DNA of 64,000 nt, taken from assembly GCF_018263855.1 (NCBI RefSeq), contig NZ_CP073318.1, positions 8,122,001-8,186,000 of the forward strand, in the 5' to 3' direction. The DNA is from Kutzneria sp. CA-103260 (GTDB taxonomy: Bacteria > Actinomycetota > Actinomycetes > Mycobacteriales > Pseudonocardiaceae). This document shows, one piece after another, positions 21,181-30,500 of this stretch (its first letter is position 1; each line of letters opens with the position of its first letter). The notes beneath the pieces were generated by a model. That model worked only from the letters and a program-made list of their open reading frames with translations, did not search any database and had not been told where the DNA came from. Made by a program: the position numbers and the translations under genes.

Positions 21181-22644
21181 GTGCGAAGGCTCGCGACGAC
21201 GGTGGCGGCGCTGCTGATCGTGGTCATGGCACTACCAGCGGCGGCTGCCACTACTGATTCTGTTAGCGGGACTTCTGTCAGCGGGACCCGGGAACTGCGC
21301 GGCATGTGGATCGCCAGCGTGGCCAACATCGACTGGCCGGCCAAGCCGGGCCTGCCGGTGGCGCAGCAGGAACAGGAGTACGAGAGCCTGCTGGACCGGG
21401 CCAAGGCGACCGGCGTGAACGCGGTTTTCGTGCAGATCCGGCCGACCGCGGACTCGTTCTACCCGTCCTCGCTGGAGCCGTGGTCGCAGTACCTGACCGG
21501 CACCCAGGGCCAGGATCCCGGCTACGACCCGCTGAAGTTCCTGGTGTCCCAGGCCCACCAGCGTGACCTGGAGTTCCACGCCTGGTTCAACCCGTACCGG
21601 ATCAGCCTGCAGAGCGACGTGACCAAGCTGGCGCCGAACCACCCGGCCCGACTGCACCCGGACTGGGTCGTCAGCTACGGCGGGCAGCTCTACTACAACC
21701 CGGGCATTCCGGCGGTGCGGCGGTTCGTGGAGAAGGTCATTCTCGACACGACTCGGCGCTACGACATCGACGGCGTGCACTTCGACGACTACTTCTACCC
21801 GTATCCCGTTGCCGGACAACAGTTCCCCGACCAGCAGACGTTTCAGCAATACAGCGGCGGCTTCACCAACGTCACGGACTGGCGGCGGGACAACGTCAAC
21901 AAGCTGATCAGCGAGCTGTCGACGCGGATCCACTCGATGAAGCCGTGGATCGCCTTCGGGGTCAGCCCGTTCGGCATCTGGCGGGACGCCCGCACCGATC
22001 CCACCGGCTCCGACACGCAGGGCGGCGTGCACGACTACGACGACCTCTACGCCGACACCAGGACCTGGATCCGCAACCGCTGGGTCGACTACATCGCGCC
22101 GCAACTGTACTGGCCGGTCGGATACACCATCGCCGACTACGGGAAGCTGCTGCCGTGGTGGGCCCACGAGGTCGCCGGCACCGGAGTGTCGCTGTACATC
22201 GGGCAGGCGGTGTACAAGATCGGGACGCCGAGCCCGGCCGCGTGGCTGGATCCCGAGGAGATGCCCCGGCACATCGCCCTCGACCGCGGCACGCCCGAGG
22301 TCAACGGCGACATCCTCTACAACACGACCACTTTGCTGGCCAATCCGCTTGGCTTCGCCGACCGGCTGCGCACCGATCTGTACGCCAAGCCGGCGATCGT
22401 CCCGGTCCGGCCGACCGTCGCCGGGCACGCCCCGCCGTCGCCGATCCTGCTGCCACTGTTCGGGAACACCCTGCACTGGCTCGGATTCGGCACGTCCTAC
22501 GCCGTCTACCAGGACGGCCGGCTGCTCACCACCGTGCGTGGCACCAGCTTCGCCCTGCCCGCCGGCCGGCACCGCTACGCGGTCACCGCGCTGGACCGCA
22601 CCCACCACGAGAGCCGCCCCAGCGGCACCGAGGAGTACCGATGA
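21181..22644 (+). CDS. Secreted family 10-like glycosyl hydrolase (YngK/DUF187 type)
   Basis: The 487-residue protein has a signal peptide (RRLATTVAALLIVVMALPAAAA). A TIM-barrel domain of the GHL10/DUF187 family covers about 36-400, with ELRGMWIASVANIDWP, NAVFVQIRPTADSFYPS, FHAWFNPYRIS, DIDGVHFDDYFYPYP (acidic catalytic region near 195-205) and YIAPQLYWPVGY. A fibronectin-like beta segment fills about 415-487. Family members act on cell-wall or extracellular glycans; the bond cleaved is not certain. The GTG at 21181 follows GAGGTGAC. Its TGA overlaps the next ATG (ATGA), so it is co-translated with the secreted C39 peptidase-like protein. Confidence 0.87.
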   Translation: MRRLATTVAALLIVVMALPAAAATTDSVSGTSVSGTRELRGMWIASVANIDWPAKPGLPVAQQEQEYESLLDRAKATGVNAVFVQIRPTADSFYPSSLEPWSQYLTGTQGQDPGYDPLKFLVSQAHQRDLEFHAWFNPYRISLQSDVTKLAPNHPARLHPDWVVSYGGQLYYNPGIPAVRRFVEKVILDTTRRYDIDGVHFDDYFYPYPVAGQQFPDQQTFQQYSGGFTNVTDWRRDNVNKLISELSTRIHSMKPWIAFGVSPFGIWRDARTDPTGSDTQGGVHDYDDLYADTRTWIRNRWVDYIAPQLYWPVGYTIADYGKLLPWWAHEVAGTGVSLYIGQAVYKIGTPSPAAWLDPEEMPRHIALDRGTPEVNGDILYNTTTLLANPLGFADRLRTDLYAKPAIVPVRPTVAGHAPPSPILLPLFGNTLHWLGFGTSYAVYQDGRLLTTVRGTSFALPAGRHRYAVTALDRTHHESRPSGTEEYR

Positions 22645-23927
22645 GCCCTGTGCACAACAGGTTGACCAGGCTCGCCATGGTGGGCACCGTCGCCGGCGCC
22701 CTCATCGCGCAGCTCACCGCCGCCCCGGCCGTCGCCGCCACCGCGGCCGCCCCAGTCGACTTCCACCAGTGGAACAGCGACTCCCAGTTCCACAGTGGAC
22801 ACTCCGACGGGCTGCTCGTCGGCAACGGCCTGACGATCGGCCGGCCGGCCGGCACCGTGCAGCACACCGAGCCGGATCTGGGCACCACCAAGGCGTACGA
22901 CTACGGCACCTGGACCTCGCCCCGCTACAGCCAGCGGTTCGGGGCCACGCAGCTGGTCGCGTCGTGGAACGCCACCACCCCGGCCGGCACCTTCCTGCAG
23001 GTGGAGATGCGGGGCACGGCGTCGACCGGGACGCAGACCGGGTGGTACGTGATGGGCCGGTGGGCCTCCAGCGACGAGGACATCCACCGCACCAGCGTGC
23101 CCGACCAGACCGACGCCACCGGCACCATCGACGTCGACACCTTCGAGGCCGCCCAGGGCGTGCAGCTGATGTCGTACCAGCTGCGGGTCACGCTGTACCG
23201 CCTGCACGGCACCAGGGTCTCGCCGCACCTGCGCATGGTCGGCGCGATGACCTCCGCCATCCCCGACCGGTTCTCCGTGCCCACCAGCCCCAGCGGCGGC
23301 GCCTGGGGCATCGAGCTGCCGGTGCCGCGCTACTCCCAGGACATCCACGAAGGCGAGTACCCCCAGTACGACGGCGGCGGCGAAGCCTGGTGCAGCCCCA
23401 CCTCCACCGAGATGGTCGTCGAGTACTGGGGCAAACACCCGACGGCGCAACAACTTTCCTGGGTCGACCCCAGCTACGCCGACCCCAGCGTCGACTACGC
23501 CGCCCGCAACACCTACGACTACGACTACCAGGGCGCCGGCAACTGGCCGTTCAACGCCGCCTACGCCGCCAGCTACGGCCTGGACGCGCACATCACCCGG
23601 CTGCATTCGTTGCAGGAGCTGGAGAAGTACATCAAGCGGGGCATCCCGGTGATCACCTCGCAGTCGTTCCAGGCCAGCGAGCTGGACGGGGCCGGCTACT
23701 CCACCTCCGGGCACATCATGGTGGTCGTGGGCTTCACCAAGACCGGCGACGTGATCGTCAACGACCCGGCCTCCCACGACGACGCGGCCGTGCGCAACGT
23801 CTACAAGCGCAGCCAGTTCGAGAACGTGTGGCAGCGCACCGAGCGGCCCTTGCCCGGCGGCGGCACCGGCACCGGCTCAGGCGGCGTGGTCTACATCGTC
23901 ACGCCGCACGGGATGCCCCTGCCCTAG
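22641..23927 (+). CDS. Secreted C39-like papain-fold peptidase
   Basis: The 428-residue protein has a signal peptide ending near A33 and an N-terminal beta domain of about 180 residues. A peptidase C39-like domain follows: C251 in GGGEAWCSPTSTEMV, H358 in SGHIMVVVGF, and N374/D375 in VIVNDPAS complete a papain-type triad. The C-terminus is Gly-rich (GGGTGTGSGG) before VVYIVTPHG. It starts at the ATGA overlap with the glycosidase gene, which implies joint action on an extracellular polymer, possibly cell wall. The last 29 bp overlap the convergent methyltransferase gene. Activity against a specific peptide is unknown. Confidence 0.86.
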   Translation: MSPVHNRLTRLAMVGTVAGALIAQLTAAPAVAATAAAPVDFHQWNSDSQFHSGHSDGLLVGNGLTIGRPAGTVQHTEPDLGTTKAYDYGTWTSPRYSQRFGATQLVASWNATTPAGTFLQVEMRGTASTGTQTGWYVMGRWASSDEDIHRTSVPDQTDATGTIDVDTFEAAQGVQLMSYQLRVTLYRLHGTRVSPHLRMVGAMTSAIPDRFSVPTSPSGGAWGIELPVPRYSQDIHEGEYPQYDGGGEAWCSPTSTEMVVEYWGKHPTAQQLSWVDPSYADPSVDYAARNTYDYDYQGAGNWPFNAAYAASYGLDAHITRLHSLQELEKYIKRGIPVITSQSFQASELDGAGYSTSGHIMVVVGFTKTGDVIVNDPASHDDAAVRNVYKRSQFENVWQRTERPLPGGGTGTGSGGVVYIVTPHGMPLP

Positions 23928-24666
23928 CGATCAGCCTGGTGTTGTGGGGATTCATCGCGTTGGCGGCGATCGTCGCGGTGGCGACCTCGGTGACGAAGTC
24001 ATCGGCGTCGTCACCGAGGCGGTCGGCCTGGGCGGCGAGGCCGGCGGCCCGCATGATGCGGCCGAGGGCGACGGGCTCGGTGCCGAACTGGGCGTCGAGT
24101 TCGACGGGCGGCAGCTCGATGGTCAGGCCGGCGGCGACCAGGCGGGCGACGACCTCCTCGGCGGGGTGTTGGCGCATGGCGAAAGGAGTGTCGGCCAGGC
24201 GGTCACGCCAGCGTGGGCGGGCCATGACCTCCTCGACGACGTCCTGACCGTCGCGGATCTTCTTGCCCCGGCTCCACTGCAACACCAGCGCGCCACCGGG
24301 TGCCACGGCGCGGGCCATTTCCGCGAGGGCGTGGTCGATGTCGTCGAGCCAGTGCAGCACCCATGAGCAGTGCACGATGTCGAACGTGCCGTCCAGCTTG
24401 AGCTCGCGGGCGTCCTGGATGTCGACTGTGACCGGGAGTCCCTGGCAGAGATCGCGAGTCGCCTCGACCATCGAGGGGGAGACGTCGCTGGCGATGACCG
24501 TGAAGCCGCGTTCGGCCATCGCACGGGTGGTTTCGCCGGTGCCACAACCGATATCGGCCAGGCGGCCGCCGTGCAGGTCGGCCAGTTCCAGCGCCTCGAT
24601 AGCGGTGCGCAGCTGGCGGGTGTTGGCGCGGCGGTAGTGGTCTGCCTGCCAGACGTGGCGGTCCAT
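23899..24666 (-). CDS. Class I SAM-dependent methyltransferase
   Basis: The 255-residue product is a trans-aconitate/Tam-like or UbiE-like methyltransferase. The SAM-binding motif LADIGCGTGETTRAMAERG (about 36-54) is followed by VIASDVSPSMVEATR, then FDIVHCSWVLHWLDDIDHAL (motif IV region) and AVAPGGALVLQW. The ATG at 24666 follows GGGGGAGG. The C-terminal half (PPVELDAQFGTEPVALGRIMRAAG) should bind the acceptor, which I cannot name. It ends 29 bp inside the convergent C39 gene. Confidence 0.87.
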   Translation of the reverse strand: MDRHVWQADHYRRANTRQLRTAIEALELADLHGGRLADIGCGTGETTRAMAERGFTVIASDVSPSMVEATRDLCQGLPVTVDIQDARELKLDGTFDIVHCSWVLHWLDDIDHALAEMARAVAPGGALVLQWSRGKKIRDGQDVVEEVMARPRWRDRLADTPFAMRQHPAEEVVARLVAAGLTIELPPVELDAQFGTEPVALGRIMRAAGLAAQADRLGDDADDFVTEVATATIAANAMNPHNTRLIARAGASRAA

Positions 24667-24957
24667 GGTTGTGGTGCCTCCCCCATGTTTTTGTTCCTTT
24701 GTAGCAGGGATGCGGTGTGGGGTGGTGGGTGTTGGGGGCGGGTTAGGTGGGTGGCTGGGGTGGGTGGGTTGGTTGCGGTTGGGTGGGGGTTGCTTTTAGG
24801 GCGGCTTTGGACGGGAGGGAGGGTTGGGGGAGGCTTGAGGTCGAGGGATGGCGTGGTTGGAACGGGGGTTGGGGTTCAGGTTCTTAGGGGTTTTCGGGCT
24901 TTGGTTTCCCTTGGTTCGTTTCGCTGTGGAGTTGTCAAAGAACGGGTGGGGCCGGGG
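24667..24957. other. G-rich intergenic stretch with quadruplex potential
   Basis: No gene is seen here. From about 24717 to 24835 the + strand is dense in G-runs separated by 1-4 nt, with very few C residues. Several overlapping GGG-N-GGG-N-GGG-N-GGG patterns could fold as G-quadruplexes. It lies between the methyltransferase start and the end of the DUF222-HNH gene. Function unknown. Confidence 0.6.
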
Positions 24958-26103
24958 TCAGTATTGGTGGGGCGTGGTGATGTAGTGGCGGCCTAGCGGG
25001 GTGATCCAGTGGAGGGTGTTGTCGGAATCCAGGGTGACCGTGTGGTTGCCGTGTTTGAGGTGGTGGTGATGGGTGCAGTAGCCCTTGAGTTGGGTGGCGT
25101 TGGTGTCGCCGGCGGGCCAGGGGATGGTGTGGTCGAGTTCTTGGATGGGGGTGGTGCAGCCGGGGGCTGAGCAGGTGCCGCCGGCGTTGAGTTCGGCGAA
25201 TTCCTTGATGCGGGTGGTGGGGCGGTAGGTGTCGGTGCTCAGTTCGGAGGCGCGGCGGTACTGGTCCAGCAGGAGGCCGCGCCAGGGGGCGTGCATGGCC
25301 AGTTCGCGGGCGGAGTCGGCGGCGATGGGGCCGTAGCCGTCGAGCAGACCGGGGTCTTCGGTCAGGCCCATCAGGGTTTCTAGCGAGATGGTGACGTGGA
25401 CTTTGACCTTGCGGTCCACCCCGTACCCCAGGAACCGGTCCAGGAAGGCGTCGGCTCGTTTCTGGTCAGTGCTGCGCTCGTCTTTGACCAGGGCCCGCGC
25501 ATCCTGAGCCAGGACGTCGTAGGCGGCACGAGCATCCAAGGCCGTGAGGGTGATCCGTAGCTGGGCCATGCCATCCGGGAGTGGCGTGAACTCGACCCGA
25601 CGCTCCTGCTTGGCCTTCAGACGACGCTGGTCGTACCCGGTCGGATCGACCTTCGCGACCAGTCCGGTGGTCCGGCGGGCGAGCTGGGTGCGGGTCAGCT
25701 TCGGGGCTGCCTCGACCAGTTCGTCTTCGACTTCGGCGATCATGGCGGGGGTGGGCAGGTTGACGATCCGCTCGTCCACGGTCTCCAGCCGCCGCAGATC
25801 CAACTCCCCGCGCCGCAGCAGCTCCGACAGCCGAGGCAACCGGTCCAACACCTCGCTGCACCGCTTCTGTCGGACCACCGACTGCTCCGGCTCATGCACC
25901 GCCATCGCCATCTCAGCCGTGTCCTCCACATCCCGCAGAATCGACAACTGCACATAATCGACGAAGGCTTTGATCTTCCGAGTCAGAATGAACGCCGTCA
26001 CCTGCCGATCGGCGGTCAGAGCGTTGAGATCCACACCCATGAGCAGATCCAGCAGAGCCCCGCAAGGCTCTCCACTCTCCAACTCTCGGGTGAGTTCTTC
26101 CAT
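24958..26103 (-). CDS. DUF222 / HNH endonuclease (13E12 repeat family)
   Basis: The 381-residue protein has an N-terminal DUF222 helical region (about 1-290) and a C-terminal HNH nuclease domain at about 305-375. The HNH part shows CSAPGC, QELDHTIPWPAGD and GYCTHHHHLKHGNHTV, giving the zinc cysteines, the LDH catalytic histidine and the closing histidines. This family is multicopy in actinobacteria and includes the mycobacterial REP13E12 proteins; a mobile or selfish role is suspected but not settled. The ATG at 26103 lies 1 nt after GGAGG, an oddly tight spacing. A 121-bp nested palindrome begins 118 bp upstream, which may be its recognition or insertion substrate. Confidence 0.88.
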   Translation of the reverse strand: MEELTRELESGEPCGALLDLLMGVDLNALTADRQVTAFILTRKIKAFVDYVQLSILRDVEDTAEMAMAVHEPEQSVVRQKRCSEVLDRLPRLSELLRRGELDLRRLETVDERIVNLPTPAMIAEVEDELVEAAPKLTRTQLARRTTGLVAKVDPTGYDQRRLKAKQERRVEFTPLPDGMAQLRITLTALDARAAYDVLAQDARALVKDERSTDQKRADAFLDRFLGYGVDRKVKVHVTISLETLMGLTEDPGLLDGYGPIAADSARELAMHAPWRGLLLDQYRRASELSTDTYRPTTRIKEFAELNAGGTCSAPGCTTPIQELDHTIPWPAGDTNATQLKGYCTHHHHLKHGNHTVTLDSDNTLHWITPLGRHYITTPHQY

Positions 26104-26474
26104 GCCTCCAGAATACGCCCGTCAAAGATATAACTCGAATCACTAACGAGTGAATTCGAGTTTCATGCATAATCGCAAACCCGACCCCACGAACCCAACC
26201 ACCGCCCACCCTAACCTTGGAGGGTGGATTTTGCGTGGAGGGGGGCGATGGCGTACGCTCGTCCGGCGAATCGAGGCAGGCGGAGCCTGCCCGATGATTG
26301 CCTCGATTGCCATCGCCCAGAGGCTCCACGCAAAATCCACCCGGAGCAACACCAGAATTCGCTCCCACTCACCCTCGCCACACAGCAAACCCAACCCCCT
26401 CCACAACCTAATAACAGGGGGTGGCGGGTAAGGGAGTAGCGCGAATCAACCCCCCACCCACCGCCAACACCCAC
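26104..26474. other. Intergenic region upstream of the DUF222-HNH gene
   Basis: These 371 bp hold no credible gene. The main content is the nested palindrome at 26222-26342. The remainder is C-rich on the + strand (many CCCAACC and CACCC tracts), a composition unlike the neighbouring coding DNA and mirroring the G-rich flank on the other side of the HNH gene. Confidence 0.6.
26222..26342. repeat. 121-bp nested palindrome
   Basis: Outer 19-bp arms (26222-26240 and 26324-26342) are perfectly complementary and carry GGGTGGATTTTGCGTGGAG. Next, GGGCGATGGC (26243-26252) pairs with 26309-26318, then AATCGAGGCA (26269-26278) pairs with 26299-26308. A central GGCAGGC/GCCTGCC dyad (26275-26291) overlaps the last. 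The stem is interrupted by 16 unpaired bases on the left arm and 5 on the right. It lies just upstream of the DUF222-HNH gene. Confidence 0.88.
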
Positions 26475-27341
26475 TCACCACCGCGTAGCCGTGAAATCCA
26501 CCGCCCGAGGCTCCAACTTCGCCGTCCGCTCCACCAACCCGGCCATTCGCGCCGCCATCTCCTCCACCGACCGCCGCATCCGGTCCCCGTGGCCCGCCAA
26601 CACCCACTCGAACCGGATCTTCGGCGCAACCCTCGCCAACGACTCGGCCAGCACCCGGATGTCGTACCAGGTGACCGCCTCCGCCACCTCAAGGTCCGCA
26701 CTGGTCCGCGACCAGTAGAACGAGTCCCCCGTGAAGCAGTACTTGTCGTCCGCGACGTAGAGCACACTTCCCTTGGTGTGCCCCGGCAACGGATGCACGA
26801 TCACGCCCGGCGTCACCTCGACCGGATCAAGGCCACGAATGATCACGTCGGCATCCGGCCGCGAGTCCAGGTCGTCCTCGTGGATCCACAGCCGGGCCCC
26901 GTAGTGGTCGGCGTACTGCCGGCCGTGGGCGACGTGGTCACGATGGGTCAGCAGCACGTCGGTGACCGGCCCGAGCTTCTCGTACCGGTCGGCCAGCCCG
27001 GGGCTCCACCGGGGCGTGTCGATCATCAGGTTGCCGGTGTCGCGCCGCAGCAGGTACGAGTTCGCGGCGGCGGTCTGTCGGGAGTTGTGTCCACAGTGGA
27101 ACAGGTTGTCGTCCAGCTCCATCGGGAACGGGTCGAGGTCGGGATCGAGCCGCTTGTCCGGATGACGGATGGACCGCGTGTGACACGCGTAGGCCGCGGC
27201 GTGCAGGTCCCGCAGCTCGGCTTCGGTCTCCGGCTGCCGGACCACCACGGACGTCCCGCCCACGTCGGCGATCAGCCCCGGCGCGAACTGCCGGGCCACG
27301 TCGCAGTTCGTGCAGCGATCGTCGACATACCAACCAGTCAT
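26475..27341 (-). CDS. MBL-fold metallo-hydrolase with Cys-rich N-terminus
   Basis: The 288-residue protein has a short N-terminal segment with C10-x-x-C13 (DDRCTNCDVARQFAPG), recalling a ferredoxin half-cluster. A metallo-beta-lactamase fold follows, with LLTHRDHVAHG replacing the classical HxHxDH loop, then LPGHTKGSVLYV and FTGDSFYW. The later WVLAGHGDRM gives the last His. HRDxxAxH variants are common in this subgroup, whose substrates are unknown. I chose the ATG at 27341, preceded by GGGGG; an upstream start would add 17 residues. It lies 167 bp downstream of the P450 gene and is separated from it by a terminator, so it is probably transcribed on its own. Confidence 0.83.
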   Translation of the reverse strand: MTGWYVDDRCTNCDVARQFAPGLIADVGGTSVVVRQPETEAELRDLHAAAYACHTRSIRHPDKRLDPDLDPFPMELDDNLFHCGHNSRQTAAANSYLLRRDTGNLMIDTPRWSPGLADRYEKLGPVTDVLLTHRDHVAHGRQYADHYGARLWIHEDDLDSRPDADVIIRGLDPVEVTPGVIVHPLPGHTKGSVLYVADDKYCFTGDSFYWSRTSADLEVAEAVTWYDIRVLAESLARVAPKIRFEWVLAGHGDRMRRSVEEMAARMAGLVERTAKLEPRAVDFTATRW

Positions 27342-27456
27342 GGTTATCCCCCTGGAAAAAGTCGGTAATCCAGGAGTACCAGTGAATTCCACCGAAAAGA
27401 AAGTGTTGACTTTACCGAAACACGCTGCTCTACAAGATCAATCCGTTGGGGCGCAA

Positions 27457-27495
27457 CACAAAGGCCGGCTTCGGCGAACCGAAACCGGCCTTGTG
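27457..27495 (-). terminator. Terminator after the P450 gene
   Basis: CACAAAGGCCGGCTTCGG (27457-27474) pairs with 27479-27495 with small mismatches around a 4-nt loop. It starts 14 bp past the stop of the leftward P450-reductase gene. The U-tract is weak. Confidence 0.7.
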
Positions 27496-27508
27496 CGGGC
27501 GCGCCGGA

Positions 27509-30500
27509 TCAGCCGGCCCAGACGTCCTCGACGTAGCGGTCCTCGGCGATCAGACCGTCCAGCCACTCCTGGTCGTCGCCGCTGCCGTGGGCCCGGTGGA
27601 TGGTCTTGAACGCCTCCCGCACGGCCGGGGCCATGCCCTTGCCGTCACCGCAGATGTAGACCCGCCCGCCGGCTTCCAGTGCGGCCCAGACCTCGTCGCC
27701 GTCGGCGGCGATCCGGTCCTGCACGTACTTGACGCCGTCGACCTCGGCCCGGGAGAACGCCGGCCGCATGGAGATGACGCCGGCCTGCTCGGCCGCCTCC
27801 AGCTCGGCCCGGTGCAGGTAGTCGACGTCGGGGTGCCGCACGCCGAAGTAGCACAGCCCAGCCCCGAGTTCCTTGCCCGAGGCGGCCTGCACGGCCCGGT
27901 CGCCGATGAAGCCGCGGAACGGGGCCAGGCCGGTGCCGGCGCTGACGTAGATCACCGGCACGGTGGTGTCGGCCGGCGCCTGGAAGGCCGCCCGGGCCGG
28001 GTCGACCCGGGCCCGCAGCTGGTCGCCGGCGGCCAGCCGGGACAGGTAGTACGAGGAAACCCCGTGGAACTCCCCGGATCCGGTGCGCGACGGGCCGGAC
28101 AGCACGCCGACGATCAGCTCCACCTCGCCCGGCTTGGCCAGCGCGGAGGACGAGATCGAGTAGTGCCGGGCCTGGATCGGCGACAGCATCTCCAGGAACA
28201 TCTCCGGCGCCAACTGGCAGGCCGGGTTCTGCTCCAGCAGCTCGAGCAGGCTCTGCTCGGTCTCCGTGATCGCCTCCAGCGCCGCCTTCTCGGGCGGGCA
28301 CGGGTTGCACTCGGCCAGCACCTTGATCTGCGCCGGCGTGGCCGGGTTCTGCAGCTCGACGAAGTGGGTGAGCAGCTGGCGGATCGTGACCGGGCGGTCG
28401 ACGGGGATGGCCCGCCGGGTCTTCTGCCGCGGGTTGATCGCCACGACCAGGTCGAGGTTGAGCCCGAACCGGGCGGCCACCCGGGCCACCAGGTCCTCGG
28501 GGTTGTCCGGCACGACGGTGAGGTGGTCGCCGGTCCGGTAGGTCACGCCCTCGGGCAGCTGGATCCGCAGGTGCCGCTTGGACCGGCCCATCGGGCTCTC
28601 GACGTCGACGAGTTCGGAGTTGGCCAGCACGGTCATCGGCCCGACCTCGTAGCGGGCGTCCAGCGCGGCGGTCACCGGGCCGGTGATCACCCGCACGTCG
28701 TAGAGCCGGTCAGAGGTGTCCTCGACGACCGGCGCGGCGTCCGGGTCCCCGTACTTGGTCAGCAGCTCGCCCCACAGCTTGTCGCTCCAGGCCTCGATGT
28801 CGCCGGTCAGGTCGCCGGAGGCGTCGGCCTCGCAGCGGTCCACCAGCCGGGTCGCGCCCAGTTCGGCGAACCGGGCGTCCAGCTGGGTCGGGATGAACTG
28901 GTAGGTGGCGGCCCAGTTCCGGTCGCCGACGCCGAGCACCGCGTACGACACCGCGGACAGGTCGTCGGTCGCGGAGTTCAGCCAGGGCACGAACTGCGCG
29001 GCGTCGTCGGTCGGCTTTCCGTTGTACGACGCGGCGACCACCACCACCGGGCCGTCGGTGGGCAGCTTGCCGGTGAACTCGTCCAGCGGCGCGGCGACGG
29101 CGGTGAAGCCGCGGTCCTCGCCCTCGTCGGCCAGCTGGCGGGCCATCGCCCGGCAGGTGCCGAGGTTGGAGCCGTGCAGCACGGTCAGCGTGGTGCCCTG
29201 CTTGGCCCGGCCGGCCGTCTGCGTGGCCTCCTTGGCCGCCGCGGCCTGCACCGGCTGGACGCGCTCGGTGCGGCGGGCCAGGTCGAGCCGGAAGCCGGTC
29301 GGCTTGAGGGTCAGCGTCTCCTTGATCTTCAACTGGTAGTTGAAGGTGTCCAGCAGCCGGTAGCGGTGGATGATCATGCCCAGCAGCAGGGTGGCCTCGT
29401 GCAGCGCGAACTGCCGGCCGATGCAGGCCCGCTCGCCGGTGCCGAACGGCTTGAACGCGTGTACCGGGCGCGCCTTCTCCCGCTCCGGGTCGAACCGGCT
29501 GGGGTCGAACGCCTCCACGTTGTCGCCCCACACCGCGTCGCGGTGCAGCATCGGGGCGAGCACCACGACCCACTGCCCCTTCTTGATCGGGTGCCCGCCG
29601 ATGGTGGTGTCCACGATCGCCTCGCGGGAGAACGCGGCCGCCGTCGGCCACATTCGCAGCGCCTCGTTGAGCACCTGGCGGACGTAGCGCAGCTTGCCGA
29701 CCTCTTCGTAGCTGGGCTGCGGGCTGTCCTGGTCGCCCCACAGGGCGTCCACCTCGGCCTGCGCCTTGGCCAGCACCGCCGGGTTCTTGACCAGGTAGTG
29801 CAGCGCGAACGAGAGCGCGCCGGAGGTGGTCTCGTGGCCGGCGATCAGGAAGGTGATCACCTGGTTGCGGATGTTGGTGTCGTCCAGCACCGTGCCCTCG
29901 GTGGGGTGCGGCGCGTTGAGCATCAGGCCGAGCAGGTCGTCGGTCGAGGTGTCGCCGGACTCCTTGCGCTCCCGGATGACGTCGTCGACCACGCCGGCCA
30001 GGAACTCGGCGTCCTTGGCGAACTGCTCGTCGGCCCCCTTGTTCAGGATCGGGCCGATCCACGGCAGCTCGCGGGCCTTGGCCTGGGCGTGGGCCAGGCC
30101 GCGGACCAGGGCCTGCACGAACGGGTGCGGGTCGGGGCGCTGGAACGACTCGAAGTCGAACGCGAAGCCGGTCAGGCCGATGGTGTCCAGGGTCAGCCGG
30201 GTCATGTCGTCGACGACCTCGACCGGCTTGCGGCCCAGGTGCTCGTCCCACGAGGCGATCAGCCGGTTGGCCACCTGGAGCATCGCCGGGTGGTAGCCGC
30301 GCATGGACTGCAGCGAGAACGCCGGCAGCAGGATGTCGTGGGCCTTCTGCCAGTTCGGCTCGTCGTTGAACGCGGTGAACAGGCCGTCGCCGGCGATGGC
30401 CCGGATGCGGGCCAGCGAGGGCGCGACGTGCTTGGCGAAGCGGTCCTCGTCGGCCACCTCGGCCACCATGTCGGCCCCGGCCACGAACACGACGTCGTTG

